This document shows, in pieces, positions 49,571 through 58,381 of a stretch of 64,000 nt of DNA; position 1 is the stretch's first letter, and each line of letters opens with the position of its first letter. The stretch is from assembly GCA_046349515.1 (NCBI GenBank), contig JAXMCE010000002.1, positions 248,001 through 312,000 of the forward strand, written 5' to 3'. The stretch comes from JBGPGW01 sp046349515. GTDB taxonomy: Bacteria; Pseudomonadota; Alphaproteobacteria; CADEGL01. Made by a program: the position numbers and the translations under genes. Below the pieces are notes generated by a model, which ran no database searches, had not been told where the DNA came from, and saw only the letters and a list, made by a program, of their open reading frames with translations.

Positions 49571-51163
49571 TTACAGCCGCCGCCAGTCCTTGAGCACGCG
49601 GCGCGCGGCGTTGTGGCCAGGTCCGGCGGAAACGCCGCCGCCCGGGTGGCTGCCCGAGCCGCAAAGATAGAGCCGCTCGATGGGCGTTCGGTAGCGCGCG
49701 GCCTTCGGATGCGGGCGCAGGCTGAAGATCTGATCGAGATCGTGCCGGCCGTGGAAGATGTCGCCTTCCGTCAGGCCGAAGACGCGTTCGAGGTCGAGGG
49801 GCGAGAGGACCTGGCGTGCCACGGTGATGCGCTTGAGGTTCGGGATGTGGCGCTCGACGGATGCCAGAATCCTGTCCGCGACCTGCTCCTTGATATCGTC
49901 CCAATGCCGGCCGCCCGCGAGGTTGTAGGGAAAGTATTTGCAGAGAAGGCTCATCACGTGGTGGCCCGGTGGCGCCAGGTCCGGATCGAGGGCCGAGGCG
50001 AACTGGATGTTGATGTAGGGCTCGTCCGGAATCTCTCCGTCACGGGCGGTGCGGTAGCTGAGCTCCACCGAGCGCATGTCGGGCAGCATGGTGATCGCCG
50101 AGCCGCGCGCGATCTCGGCATCGGATGCGGAAAGCGCCTTGAACTCTGGCGTTCCGTTGAGAGCCAGGTTCATGCGGAGCGACGCATGGCCCATGCGGAG
50201 ATGCTCGATGTCGCTCGCGAACTGCGGATCGAGATGTTCGGTGCCGACGAACTTGAGGAAGGTGCGCTTGGGGTCCGTGTTGGCGAGAACGACCCGTGAC
50301 CGGATCTCCTCCCCCGATTCGAGCCTGACGCCTGCGGCCTGCCCTTTCTCGACGATGATGCGCGCGACGGGGGCGGAGGTGCGGATCTCGACGCCATGCG
50401 CGCGGGCAGCACCGGCCAAGGCTTGGGTCACCGCGCCCATGCCGCCCGTGGGGATGCCCCACCGGTAACGCTTGCCATCGAGCTCGCCCAGCACGTTCAA
50501 GAAGAAGGGCAAGGCCGAGCCCGGCTGGTGGAGGCTCGAGAAATTGCTCGACACGCAATGGACGGCATAGATCTGCCGCATCGTCTCGCTCTCGAAGCGC
50601 CGCTCCATGAACTCGGCCGCGCTCAGGGTGAACATCTGGACGAGGAAGTGCCGATCGGCCTCGTCGAGCTTCCGCAACTGCCCGCCGATGCGAACCGCAC
50701 CCATGAGCGCGTCGAGCCCGCCCGCGAGCGGCGGCGGCTCGCGCAGCCATTGTTCGCGGACGATGTCGCCCACGCGGATCAATTGCTGGCGCAAACTCTT
50801 CAGGGACTCGTAGTCCCGGTTGGAGAAGCGGCCGACGGTTGCCTGGTCGCGCGCCTCCTCGCCCGTGAAGAGGACCGCGCGACCGTCCGAGAGAAGCTCG
50901 AGCGAGCCGCGGTAAGGGATCGCCTCAAGCCCGTGGCGTTTCAACTCGAGGTCGCGGATGACCTCGGGACGCAGGAGCCCGAGGGTGTAGGACGCGATCG
51001 AGTTGCGGTAGCCGGGATGGAACTCCTCCGTCACCGCCGCACCGCCGACCACGTGCCGGCGCTCGAGGACCAGGGTCTTCAAGCCGCCCTTGCCGAGATA
51101 GGCGGCGGCCGTGAGGCCGTTGTGGCCGGCCCCGATCACGATCGCATCGAATTGTGTCGCCAT
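49571..51163 (-). CDS. Phytoene-desaturase-like NAD(P)/FAD oxidoreductase (PYROXD2-like)
   Basis: The 530-residue protein begins MATQFDAIVIGAGHNGLTAA, then LVLERRHVVGGAAVTEEFHPGY, and ends with LYLCGSGSHPGGGVSAGPGHNAARRVL. These are the motifs of CrtI/carotenoid isomerase-like flavoproteins of the PYROXD2 type. No carotenoid biosynthesis genes are nearby, so a carotenoid role is not supported; the function is unassigned. It is divergent from the fused HcnA-HcnB-like gene. Confidence 0.85.
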   Translation of the reverse strand: MATQFDAIVIGAGHNGLTAAAYLGKGGLKTLVLERRHVVGGAAVTEEFHPGYRNSIASYTLGLLRPEVIRDLELKRHGLEAIPYRGSLELLSDGRAVLFTGEEARDQATVGRFSNRDYESLKSLRQQLIRVGDIVREQWLREPPPLAGGLDALMGAVRIGGQLRKLDEADRHFLVQMFTLSAAEFMERRFESETMRQIYAVHCVSSNFSSLHQPGSALPFFLNVLGELDGKRYRWGIPTGGMGAVTQALAGAARAHGVEIRTSAPVARIIVEKGQAAGVRLESGEEIRSRVVLANTDPKRTFLKFVGTEHLDPQFASDIEHLRMGHASLRMNLALNGTPEFKALSASDAEIARGSAITMLPDMRSVELSYRTARDGEIPDEPYINIQFASALDPDLAPPGHHVMSLLCKYFPYNLAGGRHWDDIKEQVADRILASVERHIPNLKRITVARQVLSPLDLERVFGLTEGDIFHGRHDLDQIFSLRPHPKAARYRTPIERLYLCGSGSHPGGGVSAGPGHNAARRVLKDWRRL

Positions 51164-51318
51164 TGTCCTGGATCCCGCATGGACGGCTTCGGAAGAGCCC
51201 CGTCACTCTGGCAGTGCCGCGGCGATCCGGTCAATCGAGCGCATGGAGAAGAGAGACGCAGTCCCAATCGGCTCTGTCCTGTACACTGTCCGCTCGGCTT
51301 CCCGATCGCCCCGCCCCC

Positions 51319-53088
51319 ATGCGCGTCAACACATCCGGAATCGAACGAGCAAGCGAGCGAGTCGCCATCACCTTCGACGGCGTCCCGCTCGATGCCTATC
51401 CCGGCGAGGTGGTGGGCGCGGCGCTGAGCGCGGCCGGGCACCTGCCGCTCCGGCAAACGCAGACAGGCGAAGCGCGCGGGCTCTTCTGCGGCATGGGTGT
51501 CTGTTCCGAATGCCTTGTCCGCATCGACGGCGAACCCAACCAGCGCGCCTGCATGACCCGAATCCGCGCCGGGATGGCGATCGAGCGCCAGAGGGACCCG
51601 ATCGCGAGCCCCGGCGCGCGTCCACCACGATCGCGGGAGGTCGAACTCCGTCCCGATATTCTCGTCATCGGCGGCGGGCCGGCGGGCCTCGCGGCCGCCC
51701 GCGCCGCCGCGGTGTCCGGCGCCAAAGTGCTGCTCGTCGATGAGCGGGCCGCGCTCGGGGGGCAATTCTTCAAGCCACTCGCAGCATCGCACCGCTTCAC
51801 GGGCAACGTGCCGCGGGATCGCCAATACGCGGGCGGGCGGACGCTCGTCCAAACGGTCGAGGCGGCGGGCGTCGAGATCATGTGCGAGACGGAGGTGTGG
51901 GGCGCCTTCGCACCCGATGAGATCACGCTCCTCTCCGGCGGGACCGACTACATCATCCGGCCGCGGCGCCTCATCCTCGCGACCGGCGCCTATGAGCGCG
52001 GCGTACCTGTGCCCGGCTGGACGCTTCCCGGCTTCATGACAACGGGGGCCGCCCAGACCTTGCTCCGCGCCTATCAGGTGGCGCCCGGGCGGCGAATTCT
52101 CGTCGCCGGCAACGGGCCCCTCAACCTCCAGGTCGCGGCAGAGCTCTTGCGTGCCGGCGCCGAGGTGGTCGGCCTCGTCGAGGCCGCGCGCTCACCGATG
52201 TCGCACCCCGCCGCGCTGCTCGCGGCGCTCCGTCACGGGCCGGACCTGGTCCGCGACGGCATGGGATACAGGACACGGCTCTTCTTCTCCCGCGCGCCGA
52301 TTCTCCACGGCCACGCGGTGCTGCGGGCGGACGGCCGAGGCAAGGTCGAGACGGTCACGGTCGGGCGCGTCGATGGGGCCGGCCGGGGCGTTCCAGGGAC
52401 CGAGCGGTCCTTCGAGGTCGACGCCGTCCTCGTCGGCTACGGCTTCCAGCCCTCGGCCGAGATCGCCCGCATGCTTGGTTGCCGTCACTCCTTCGACCCG
52501 ACGCGGGGAATGCTCGTCGCCGAACGCGACGAGGCCGGACGGACGAGTCTCGGCGAGGTTTTCATCGCAGGCGATGGCGGCGGGCTCGGCGGCGCGCGCG
52601 TGGCCATCGCCCAAGGATTTCTTGCCGGGATCGCCGCCGCTGCCGATCTCGGCCACCGCGCCGATCCCGCGCTCCTTCGCGAGCAGAGGGGGCACGGACG
52701 AGCGCTCCGCCGGAACCTGGCTTTCCAACGCGCCCTGTGGCGCCTCTACGATGCGCCGCGTCTCCTCGACCAACTCGCGACCGATGACACGATCGTCTGC
52801 CGATGCGAGAGCGTGACGCTCGGCCAGGTTCGCGCGTCGTTCGAGGAGGGCGCGCATGCGATCGGCAGCGCCAAGCGCGCGACCCGCGCCGGCATGGGAC
52901 GGTGCCAGGGGCGCTATTGCGCGCCGATCCTTGCGGAACTCGCATCGCGCGCGAGCGGAATACCGATCGACGAGTTCTCGTTCTTCGCGCCGCGCATGCC
53001 GACGAAACCGATCCCCATCGCCTCGGTCGCACGCGCGGTTGCGAAGACCCCTGGCACGCTCAGCATGCCCTCGGCCCGCGAGAAATGA
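51319..53088 (+). CDS. Fused HcnA-HcnB-like iron-sulfur flavoprotein (amino-acid/opine oxidase alpha type)
   Basis: The 589-residue protein has an N-terminal [2Fe-2S] domain (about 1-100) with the four Cys FCGMGVCSEC...ACMTR. A FAD/NAD(P) oxidoreductase follows (LVIGGGPAGLAAARAAAVSG, VLLVDERAALGGQFF, LILATGAYERGVPVPGW, FIAGDGGGLGGARVA). A C-terminal BFD-like [2Fe-2S] domain has CRCE...GMGRCQGRYC. In HCN synthase, opine oxidases and hydroxyproline/proline dehydrogenases these are separate subunits A and B; here they are one chain. The partner subunit (HcnC-like) is encoded convergently next door. The substrate could be glycine, an opine, a proline derivative or sarcosine-like compound. Confidence 0.87.
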   Translation: MRVNTSGIERASERVAITFDGVPLDAYPGEVVGAALSAAGHLPLRQTQTGEARGLFCGMGVCSECLVRIDGEPNQRACMTRIRAGMAIERQRDPIASPGARPPRSREVELRPDILVIGGGPAGLAAARAAAVSGAKVLLVDERAALGGQFFKPLAASHRFTGNVPRDRQYAGGRTLVQTVEAAGVEIMCETEVWGAFAPDEITLLSGGTDYIIRPRRLILATGAYERGVPVPGWTLPGFMTTGAAQTLLRAYQVAPGRRILVAGNGPLNLQVAAELLRAGAEVVGLVEAARSPMSHPAALLAALRHGPDLVRDGMGYRTRLFFSRAPILHGHAVLRADGRGKVETVTVGRVDGAGRGVPGTERSFEVDAVLVGYGFQPSAEIARMLGCRHSFDPTRGMLVAERDEAGRTSLGEVFIAGDGGGLGGARVAIAQGFLAGIAAAADLGHRADPALLREQRGHGRALRRNLAFQRALWRLYDAPRLLDQLATDDTIVCRCESVTLGQVRASFEEGAHAIGSAKRATRAGMGRCQGRYCAPILAELASRASGIPIDEFSFFAPRMPTKPIPIASVARAVAKTPGTLSMPSAREK

Positions 53089-53098
53089 GCCGCAGGGC

Positions 53099-54265
53099 TC
53101 AGGCCAAATAACGCTCGGCCGAGAACGGCGCCAAGTCGAATCCCGGGTCACGCCCCAAGAGCAAATCCGCCGTGATACGCGCGACGATGGGACCCGCCGA
53201 GAAGCCGAGCCATGGGAAAACGGTCATATAGAAGCCGGGGATTCCCCTGACCTCGCCGAGAACAGGCTTCCAATCGGCCGTGCCGTTGACCATCGCAGGC
53301 CAGCTCCGCACGAGGCGCAGGCCACCGACGAGCGGCACCACGTTGCACGCGATCCCCAAATTGTCCGCCATGGAATCCCGGTCGATCTGGAGCCGTCCCG
53401 TGCGCGGGTCTTCGCGGGCCGGCCAGCCGCCGCCGATGAGCACCGTCCCCGCCGCCGTCTGCTTCAACGTCAAGCGTCCGCCCGCGTAGTAGAGAAGATG
53501 CGGCAGCACCGCCGTCGTGGGCTCGGTGATGGCGATCTGGATCGGCACGCCCTCGATGGGGAAATCGAGGCCGAGCTTGCGCGAAATGACGGTCGCTTCG
53601 GATCCGGCTGCGTTCACCACCCTTCGTGCGCGGATCGGACCTTGCGGAGTCGTCGCGACGAATCCTCCGTTCTCGCGAACAAGCGCCGTGAGCGGACAGT
53701 GCGCCACGATGCGCGCGCCGTGCCTCCGCGCCCCGCGCGCGAGCGCCAAGGTCGTGAGAAGAGGACTGGCCTTGCCCTCGTCCGGGCAAAAAGCGCCACC
53801 GATCATCCCGTCCGAGAGATAGGGCGCCATCGCGTGAAGATCCGAGCGCGACAGAATCCGGACGTCGAGGCCCGAGGCGCGTTCGAGCGCCGCCTTGCGT
53901 TCGACGTTCCGCATTTGCACCTCGCTCGCCGCGACAAGGAGGCCGCCCTTCAACGAGACTTCGAGGTCTTCGCCGAGCGCGCCGGGCAGATCCTGCCAGA
54001 GCGCGATCGACGCCTTGAGAAGGCGCAAGGTCGGCGCAAACGCGCGGGCCCATGCCTCGTCTTCGATGAAGGGCTCGTAAGGGATTTGGGCGTGGAGGCT
54101 TCCGGAATTGGCGCCGGAGGCATGGGCATTCAGATCATCGCGCTCGATGACGACGACCTCGGCACCCTCGCGCGCGAGGAAATAGGCCGTCCCGCACCCG
54201 GCGATGCCCCCGCCGATGATGAGTATGTCGGTCTCGATCGTCACGCGCTCTCGCCCCCGCGCCAT
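53099..54265 (-). CDS. HcnC-like FAD-dependent D-amino-acid-oxidase-family subunit
   Basis: The 388-residue DAO-family protein has the FAD motif LIIGGGIAGCGTAYFLAREG, a conserved VERKAALERASGLDV region, RVVNAAGSEATVIS, and C-terminal GIPGFYMTVFPWLGFSAGP. This is the beta subunit of HcnABC/OoxAB-type membrane-bound dehydrogenases that oxidise glycine, opines or hydroxyproline. ATG 54265 was used; GTG 54244 is an alternative. It is convergent with the fused HcnA-HcnB gene (10-bp gap), an unusual arrangement for partner subunits, which normally share an operon. Confidence 0.85.
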   Translation of the reverse strand: MARGRERVTIETDILIIGGGIAGCGTAYFLAREGAEVVVIERDDLNAHASGANSGSLHAQIPYEPFIEDEAWARAFAPTLRLLKASIALWQDLPGALGEDLEVSLKGGLLVAASEVQMRNVERKAALERASGLDVRILSRSDLHAMAPYLSDGMIGGAFCPDEGKASPLLTTLALARGARRHGARIVAHCPLTALVRENGGFVATTPQGPIRARRVVNAAGSEATVISRKLGLDFPIEGVPIQIAITEPTTAVLPHLLYYAGGRLTLKQTAAGTVLIGGGWPAREDPRTGRLQIDRDSMADNLGIACNVVPLVGGLRLVRSWPAMVNGTADWKPVLGEVRGIPGFYMTVFPWLGFSAGPIVARITADLLLGRDPGFDLAPFSAERYLA

Positions 54266-54329
54266 CAAGCGGGCGAGCGCGCGCGGTCGTCAATACGGAT
54301 TCCTGGGGACGCTACGTCGTGACGCCCGG

Positions 54330-54773
54330 CTACGGAACCTTGACCATGACGGCATGGTCATCAGGCTTGCCGTCTATGGTCCGTTCGCAGAGCAGCGTTC
54401 CGTCCCCCTGCATGGCGAAGTCGAACCGGACCCTGTTGCCGAACGACAGCTTGCCGTTGGCGATCGTGCCTTGGAAGGTCATGTTCCCATTGCGGAACTC
54501 GCCGCCGGGATCTGCGCCCCAAGCGTAGACGCCCGTAGCCTCGCCTGTTGGCGAAATTCGCTCGACGACGAGGAGGCTATCGAGCTCGCCGCCCCAATAG
54601 CCGTGCCACGCTCCGCTGAAGGCAGCGAGCGATACCGGTACGTCGGGCCCGGGCGCTATGGCCTGGGTGCCGTCCGGCAGCGGCGCCTCCGCAAGCCGAC
54701 GATGGGAGCATGCCGTCGCGGTGAGCGCGATTGCGCAGGCAAGCGATATGGCGATCCTTTTGGTTAGCGGCAT
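54330..54773 (-). CDS. Small lipoprotein
   Basis: The 147-residue protein starts at ATG 54773 with MPLTKRIAISLACAIALTA and a lipobox TATAC-S, so the mature chain should be lipidated at Cys22. The mature part (FSGAWHGYWGGELDSLLVVE, GVYAWGADPGGEFRNGNM and on) is beta-rich with a G-x-W pattern, similar in feel to small beta-barrel/lipocalin-like proteins with a glutamate-rich strand. I do not recognise a named family. It lies between the HcnC-like gene and the divergent DHDPS gene. Confidence 0.7.
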   Translation of the reverse strand: MPLTKRIAISLACAIALTATACSHRRLAEAPLPDGTQAIAPGPDVPVSLAAFSGAWHGYWGGELDSLLVVERISPTGEATGVYAWGADPGGEFRNGNMTFQGTIANGKLSFGNRVRFDFAMQGDGTLLCERTIDGKPDDHAVMVKVP

Positions 54774-54990
54774 GCTCTTCTCCGGGCGCGTGCATTCTTT
54801 CGGTGCCGATCCGGCCCCTCTTCTCACTGTGTCGCCAAATATTGAAGGTCGCGTTAATCATCCCGGACGGGACCGGAGGGCCCGAAAAGCCCACCCGATT
54901 GGCTTGCCAACGGCCCTTTCTGGCCAGCCCGAGGCCATTCCTATACAATCCGTGCCTTCGGCCGCATCAGGGACCAAGGGAGACGAGGCG

Positions 54991-55926
54991 ATGAAGAAAC
55001 AGTTTCGTGGCTGCTACTCGGTCAACGTGACGCCGTTCACCGAGGACGGCTCCAAGCTCGATCTCGCCGCCCAGCGCCGCTTCGTCGACTGGCAGATCTC
55101 CGAGGGCGTGCCGGGCATCATCATCCTCGGCACGACGGGCGAGTTCCTCACCATCAGCGACGACGAGCGGCGCGAGTTCGTGGACGCGACCGTCAAGCAC
55201 GTGAACGGCCGCATCGACGTGCTTGTCGGCACGATGAATGCCTACACGCCGCACGCGGTCCGTTATTCGCGCGAAGCCGAAGAGCTCGGCGCCGACGGGC
55301 TCATGATCATCCCGCCCTACTACTACACGCCGACCGAGGACGAGATCTTCAACTACTACAAGGCCATCTGCGAGGCCGTCTCGATCCCCATCATGCTCTA
55401 CAACAACCCGTTCACCTCGAACGTGGACATGAAGCCGCACCTCATCGCGCGGCTCACCAAGTCGTTCGAGCAGATCCGTTACATCAAAGAGGCGAGCCAG
55501 GACGTGGCGCGCGTCTACGAGATCGTGAACGCGACGAACGGCGTCATGAATGTGTTCGCGGGCCAGCAGATCGTCGAGAGCTTCCTTCTCGGCGCCGTCG
55601 GCTACGTCAACCCGTTCGGCAATTACATCCCTGGCCCCTCGACGCGCATCTGGGACCACCTCCTCGCGGGGCGGATGGCGGAGGCCAAGGAGATCCAGCG
55701 CGGCATCCTCGAGATCACGCGCATCATCGCCGAAGGCCATCCCTGCTACGGGCACCAGTGCTATTCGAAGGCGCTTGCCGCCCTCTGCGGTTATCCCGTG
55801 GGCGACGTGCGTCCGCCGATCACGACCTTCAAGTCGCTCGGCCAGGAGGGGCGCGACCGGGTCGCGCGCCTCCGTGTCGTCATGGAGCGCATGGGGGCGC
55901 TGCCCTCCCGCAAGGCCGCCGAATAA
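54991..55926 (+). CDS. Dihydrodipicolinate synthase-family aldolase/lyase
   Basis: The 311-residue (beta/alpha)8 enzyme has GIIILGTTGEFLTISDDERR (phosphate/carboxylate motif), the Tyr in YYYTPTEDEI, the motif IMLYNNPFTSNVDM and the Schiff-base Lys in QIRYIKEASQDV. The family splits or forms C-C bonds with pyruvate, or deaminates hydroxy-pyrroline carboxylate. The real DapA is unlikely, since the rest of the lysine pathway is absent. A pyruvate-type aldolase or deaminase in a catabolic pathway with the cupin (9-bp gap) is more likely. Confidence 0.88.
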   Translation: MKKQFRGCYSVNVTPFTEDGSKLDLAAQRRFVDWQISEGVPGIIILGTTGEFLTISDDERREFVDATVKHVNGRIDVLVGTMNAYTPHAVRYSREAEELGADGLMIIPPYYYTPTEDEIFNYYKAICEAVSIPIMLYNNPFTSNVDMKPHLIARLTKSFEQIRYIKEASQDVARVYEIVNATNGVMNVFAGQQIVESFLLGAVGYVNPFGNYIPGPSTRIWDHLLAGRMAEAKEIQRGILEITRIIAEGHPCYGHQCYSKALAALCGYPVGDVRPPITTFKSLGQEGRDRVARLRVVMERMGALPSRKAAE

Positions 55927-55935
55927 GCGGCCTCA

Positions 55936-56310
55936 ATGCCAGGTGAGTCGGACCGGCCGGACGCCGTCATCATCCGGCCGGACGAGGTCCCGAGCGCATC
56001 CGAGCCAGAGAACGCCCTCGTCTACAAGAAGCTGATCGAGGGCGCCGTCCACGGACCCGACATCAGCGTCACCTGGATCAAGATCCAGGGACGCCACCGG
56101 AAGCTCGTCTGCGATGCGAGCGACCGCGTCTATCACATCCTGTCGGGCGAGGGCGTTTTCACCCTCGGTAAAGCGGCGCCTGCCGTGGCCAAGGCCGGCG
56201 ACACCATCTTCATCCCGCGCGGCACGCCCTACGCCTTCGAAGGCGAGATGACCTACCTCGTCATGAACGGCCCGGCCTTCCGTCCGGGAACCGACCATTA
56301 TCTCGAATAA
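55936..56310 (+). CDS. Small cupin protein
   Basis: The 124-residue cupin has the beta-barrel pattern DRVYHILSGEGVFTLG and GDTIFIPRGTPYAFEGEM. It is translated immediately after the DHDPS-family gene and is convergent with the SDR gene. The metal-ligand histidines are partly replaced, so it may be a binding or isomerase-type cupin. Function unknown. Confidence 0.75.
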   Translation: MPGESDRPDAVIIRPDEVPSASEPENALVYKKLIEGAVHGPDISVTWIKIQGRHRKLVCDASDRVYHILSGEGVFTLGKAAPAVAKAGDTIFIPRGTPYAFEGEMTYLVMNGPAFRPGTDHYLE

Positions 56311-56319
56311 GGCCGCCCC

Positions 56320-57087
56320 TCAGCGCACATAACTCGCGCCGTTCACATCGAACGTGGCGCCCGAGAGATGCCGCGAGGCGCCGCTCGCGAGGAAGGCCGC
56401 AACCGACGCGACGTCCTCGGGCGGCACCCATTCGCCCATGGCGAGGCCGCGCGTGACCGCCTCCTCGCCGCCCTGGGTCGCCGCGAAATTCTCGGACATC
56501 TGGGTGCGCACCACGCCCGGCGCGATGACATAGGCCAGGATGTTCTCCTTCGCATAGCCGCGCGCGATCGTCTGGGTGAAGGCCTTGATCGCCGCCTTGG
56601 AGGCGGCATAGGCCGCCGTGTCGGGGTTGGTGACACCGCGCTGGGCGGCCCAGCTCGAGACGGTGATGAGGATGCCACCGCCGCGCTGCCTGAAGTGCCG
56701 CACGGCCGCGCGAGAAAGGCGCGCCGTCGCGAGCACGTTGACCTGCAGCGTCTCGGCCCAGACCGCGTCCCAGCTCGCATCATCCGCGTCGAACCCGCCC
56801 GTCCAGCGCATGACGGCCGCGTTGTTGATGAGGACGTCGATCCGCCCGCGCCAGCCCAAGGCCTCCTCCCAGAGGCGATCGACCTCGCGACTGTCGTGAA
56901 AATCGCCCTGCACGAGACGGGCGCGCGCGGGCGGCAGTCCGGCCGTGGCTTTCTTCGCACCTTCAGCGTCGCCGCCGTAATGCGCGATGATATCCGCGCC
57001 TTGGGCACCGACGGCGCGGACGATGGCGGCACCGATCCCTTTCGAAGCCCCCGTCACCAAGATCACTTTGCCTGTGAGATCGAACAC
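56320..57087 (-). CDS. SDR-family oxidoreductase
   Basis: The 255-residue classical SDR starts from GTG 57087 with GGAGGAGG six bases upstream (VFDLTGKVILVTGASKGIG). It has TGASKGIG, NNAA, the catalytic Ser in TVSSWAAQ and Tyr-x3-Lys in YAASKAA, and ends in SGATFDVNGASYVR. It probably acts as a hydroxy-acid or sugar dehydrogenase in the same catabolic set as the neighbouring DHDPS-family gene. Confidence 0.85.
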   Translation of the reverse strand: MFDLTGKVILVTGASKGIGAAIVRAVGAQGADIIAHYGGDAEGAKKATAGLPPARARLVQGDFHDSREVDRLWEEALGWRGRIDVLINNAAVMRWTGGFDADDASWDAVWAETLQVNVLATARLSRAAVRHFRQRGGGILITVSSWAAQRGVTNPDTAAYAASKAAIKAFTQTIARGYAKENILAYVIAPGVVRTQMSENFAATQGGEEAVTRGLAMGEWVPPEDVASVAAFLASGASRHLSGATFDVNGASYVR

Positions 57088-57212
57088 CCTCTGCCTCCTC
57101 CGATGCGGCCGCAATTATTCGGCCGATCGGTCAACCTCGCAACACGGCCGGCGGCGGCTTATTCTTCGAGGGCTCAAGGGGGCGACGGCGCGAAGGGGCG
57201 GATTGAGGGGCT

Positions 57213-58331
57213 GTGGCGAGGACGAAACTGGGCCTCATCGTAAACCCGATCGCCGGCATGGGCGGCAAGGTCGGGCTCAAGGGCACGGACGGGGCGGCGA
57301 TCCTCGCGGAGGCAAGGAGGCGCGGCGCCGAGCCCGTGGCGGCCGAGCGCAGCTTGCGCGCGCTCAAACGACTTCTGTTCCTCGAAGCCACGTTCGCGCT
57401 GGTCACATGCCCCGGCGCCATGGGCGGTGATGTCGCGGCAAAGCTCGGCGTCCATGCGACCGAGATCGCACGCGCTCCACGGCGCGAGACCGCGGCCGAG
57501 GACACGAGAGCGGCGGCGGCCGAGATGATGCGATCGGGCGTCGACCTCATCCTCTTCGCTGGCGGTGACGGCACCGCGCGCGATATCTACGGCGTCGTCG
57601 GACGCTCTTGTCCCATCCTCGGCATTCCGACGGGCGTGAAGATGCACTCTGGCGTTTTCGCGACGAGCCCCGAAAGCGCGGGCGAGATTGCCGCCGAATT
57701 CTGCCATGCTGACCGGCCGCCCTTGCGCGATGCCGAGATCATGGATGTCGACGAGGCGGCCATGCGCGAGGGCCGTCTCTCGCCGCATCTCCACGGCTAT
57801 GCGCGCGTGCCCGAGACGCGCCACCGCGTGCAGAACGCCAAAGCCGGCGCGGTCGCATCCGATGACGAAGCGCTGGAGGCCCTCGCGGGCGAGATCGCGG
57901 CCGCGATGCCACGGGAGCGCCTCCACATCCTCGGGCCCGGCACCACGGTCCAGCGGATCAAGCGGCGGCTCGGCGGCGGCACGCTCCTCGGCATCGACGC
58001 CGCGCTCGACGGTGCGCTCATCGGCACCGACCTCAACGAGGCGCAGATCCTCGCCCTCATGGACCGGTGGCCCGCGACGATCATCGTTGGCGTCATCGGA
58101 GGACAAGGCTATGTCTTCGGCCGGGGCAACCAGCCGATCAGCGCCGAGGTGATCCGCCGTGCAGGTCGGGACAACATCATCGTCCTCGGGGGGGCGGGCA
58201 AGCTGCTCGCCCTTGATCCCCCCTGCCTCAGGGTCGATACGGGCGATGAGGCGGTCGATCACCTTCTCTCGGGCCACCTTCGCGTGCGCACGGGCCCGCA
58301 GCAGGCCATGATCGTCAAAGTCGCCGCCTGA
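57213..58331 (+). CDS. ATP-NAD kinase-family protein (AcoX-like)
   Basis: The 372-residue protein starts from GTG 57213 (reads MARTKLGLIVNPIAGMGG). The NAD-kinase GGDGT motif is seen in LILFAGGDGTARDIYGVV; the PTGVKMHSGVFATSP segment is the family's second motif. Members of this group occur beside acetoin dehydrogenase (AcoX) or glycine-cleavage type genes; their reaction is mostly unassigned. It precedes the GcvPA gene by about 50 bp on the same strand. Confidence 0.82.
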   Translation: MARTKLGLIVNPIAGMGGKVGLKGTDGAAILAEARRRGAEPVAAERSLRALKRLLFLEATFALVTCPGAMGGDVAAKLGVHATEIARAPRRETAAEDTRAAAAEMMRSGVDLILFAGGDGTARDIYGVVGRSCPILGIPTGVKMHSGVFATSPESAGEIAAEFCHADRPPLRDAEIMDVDEAAMREGRLSPHLHGYARVPETRHRVQNAKAGAVASDDEALEALAGEIAAAMPRERLHILGPGTTVQRIKRRLGGGTLLGIDAALDGALIGTDLNEAQILALMDRWPATIIVGVIGGQGYVFGRGNQPISAEVIRRAGRDNIIVLGGAGKLLALDPPCLRVDTGDEAVDHLLSGHLRVRTGPQQAMIVKVAA

Positions 58332-58381
58332 GCACCCAAAACAGCTACGGTACGTGACGCCGTCGAAATCCGGAGAGAGAC

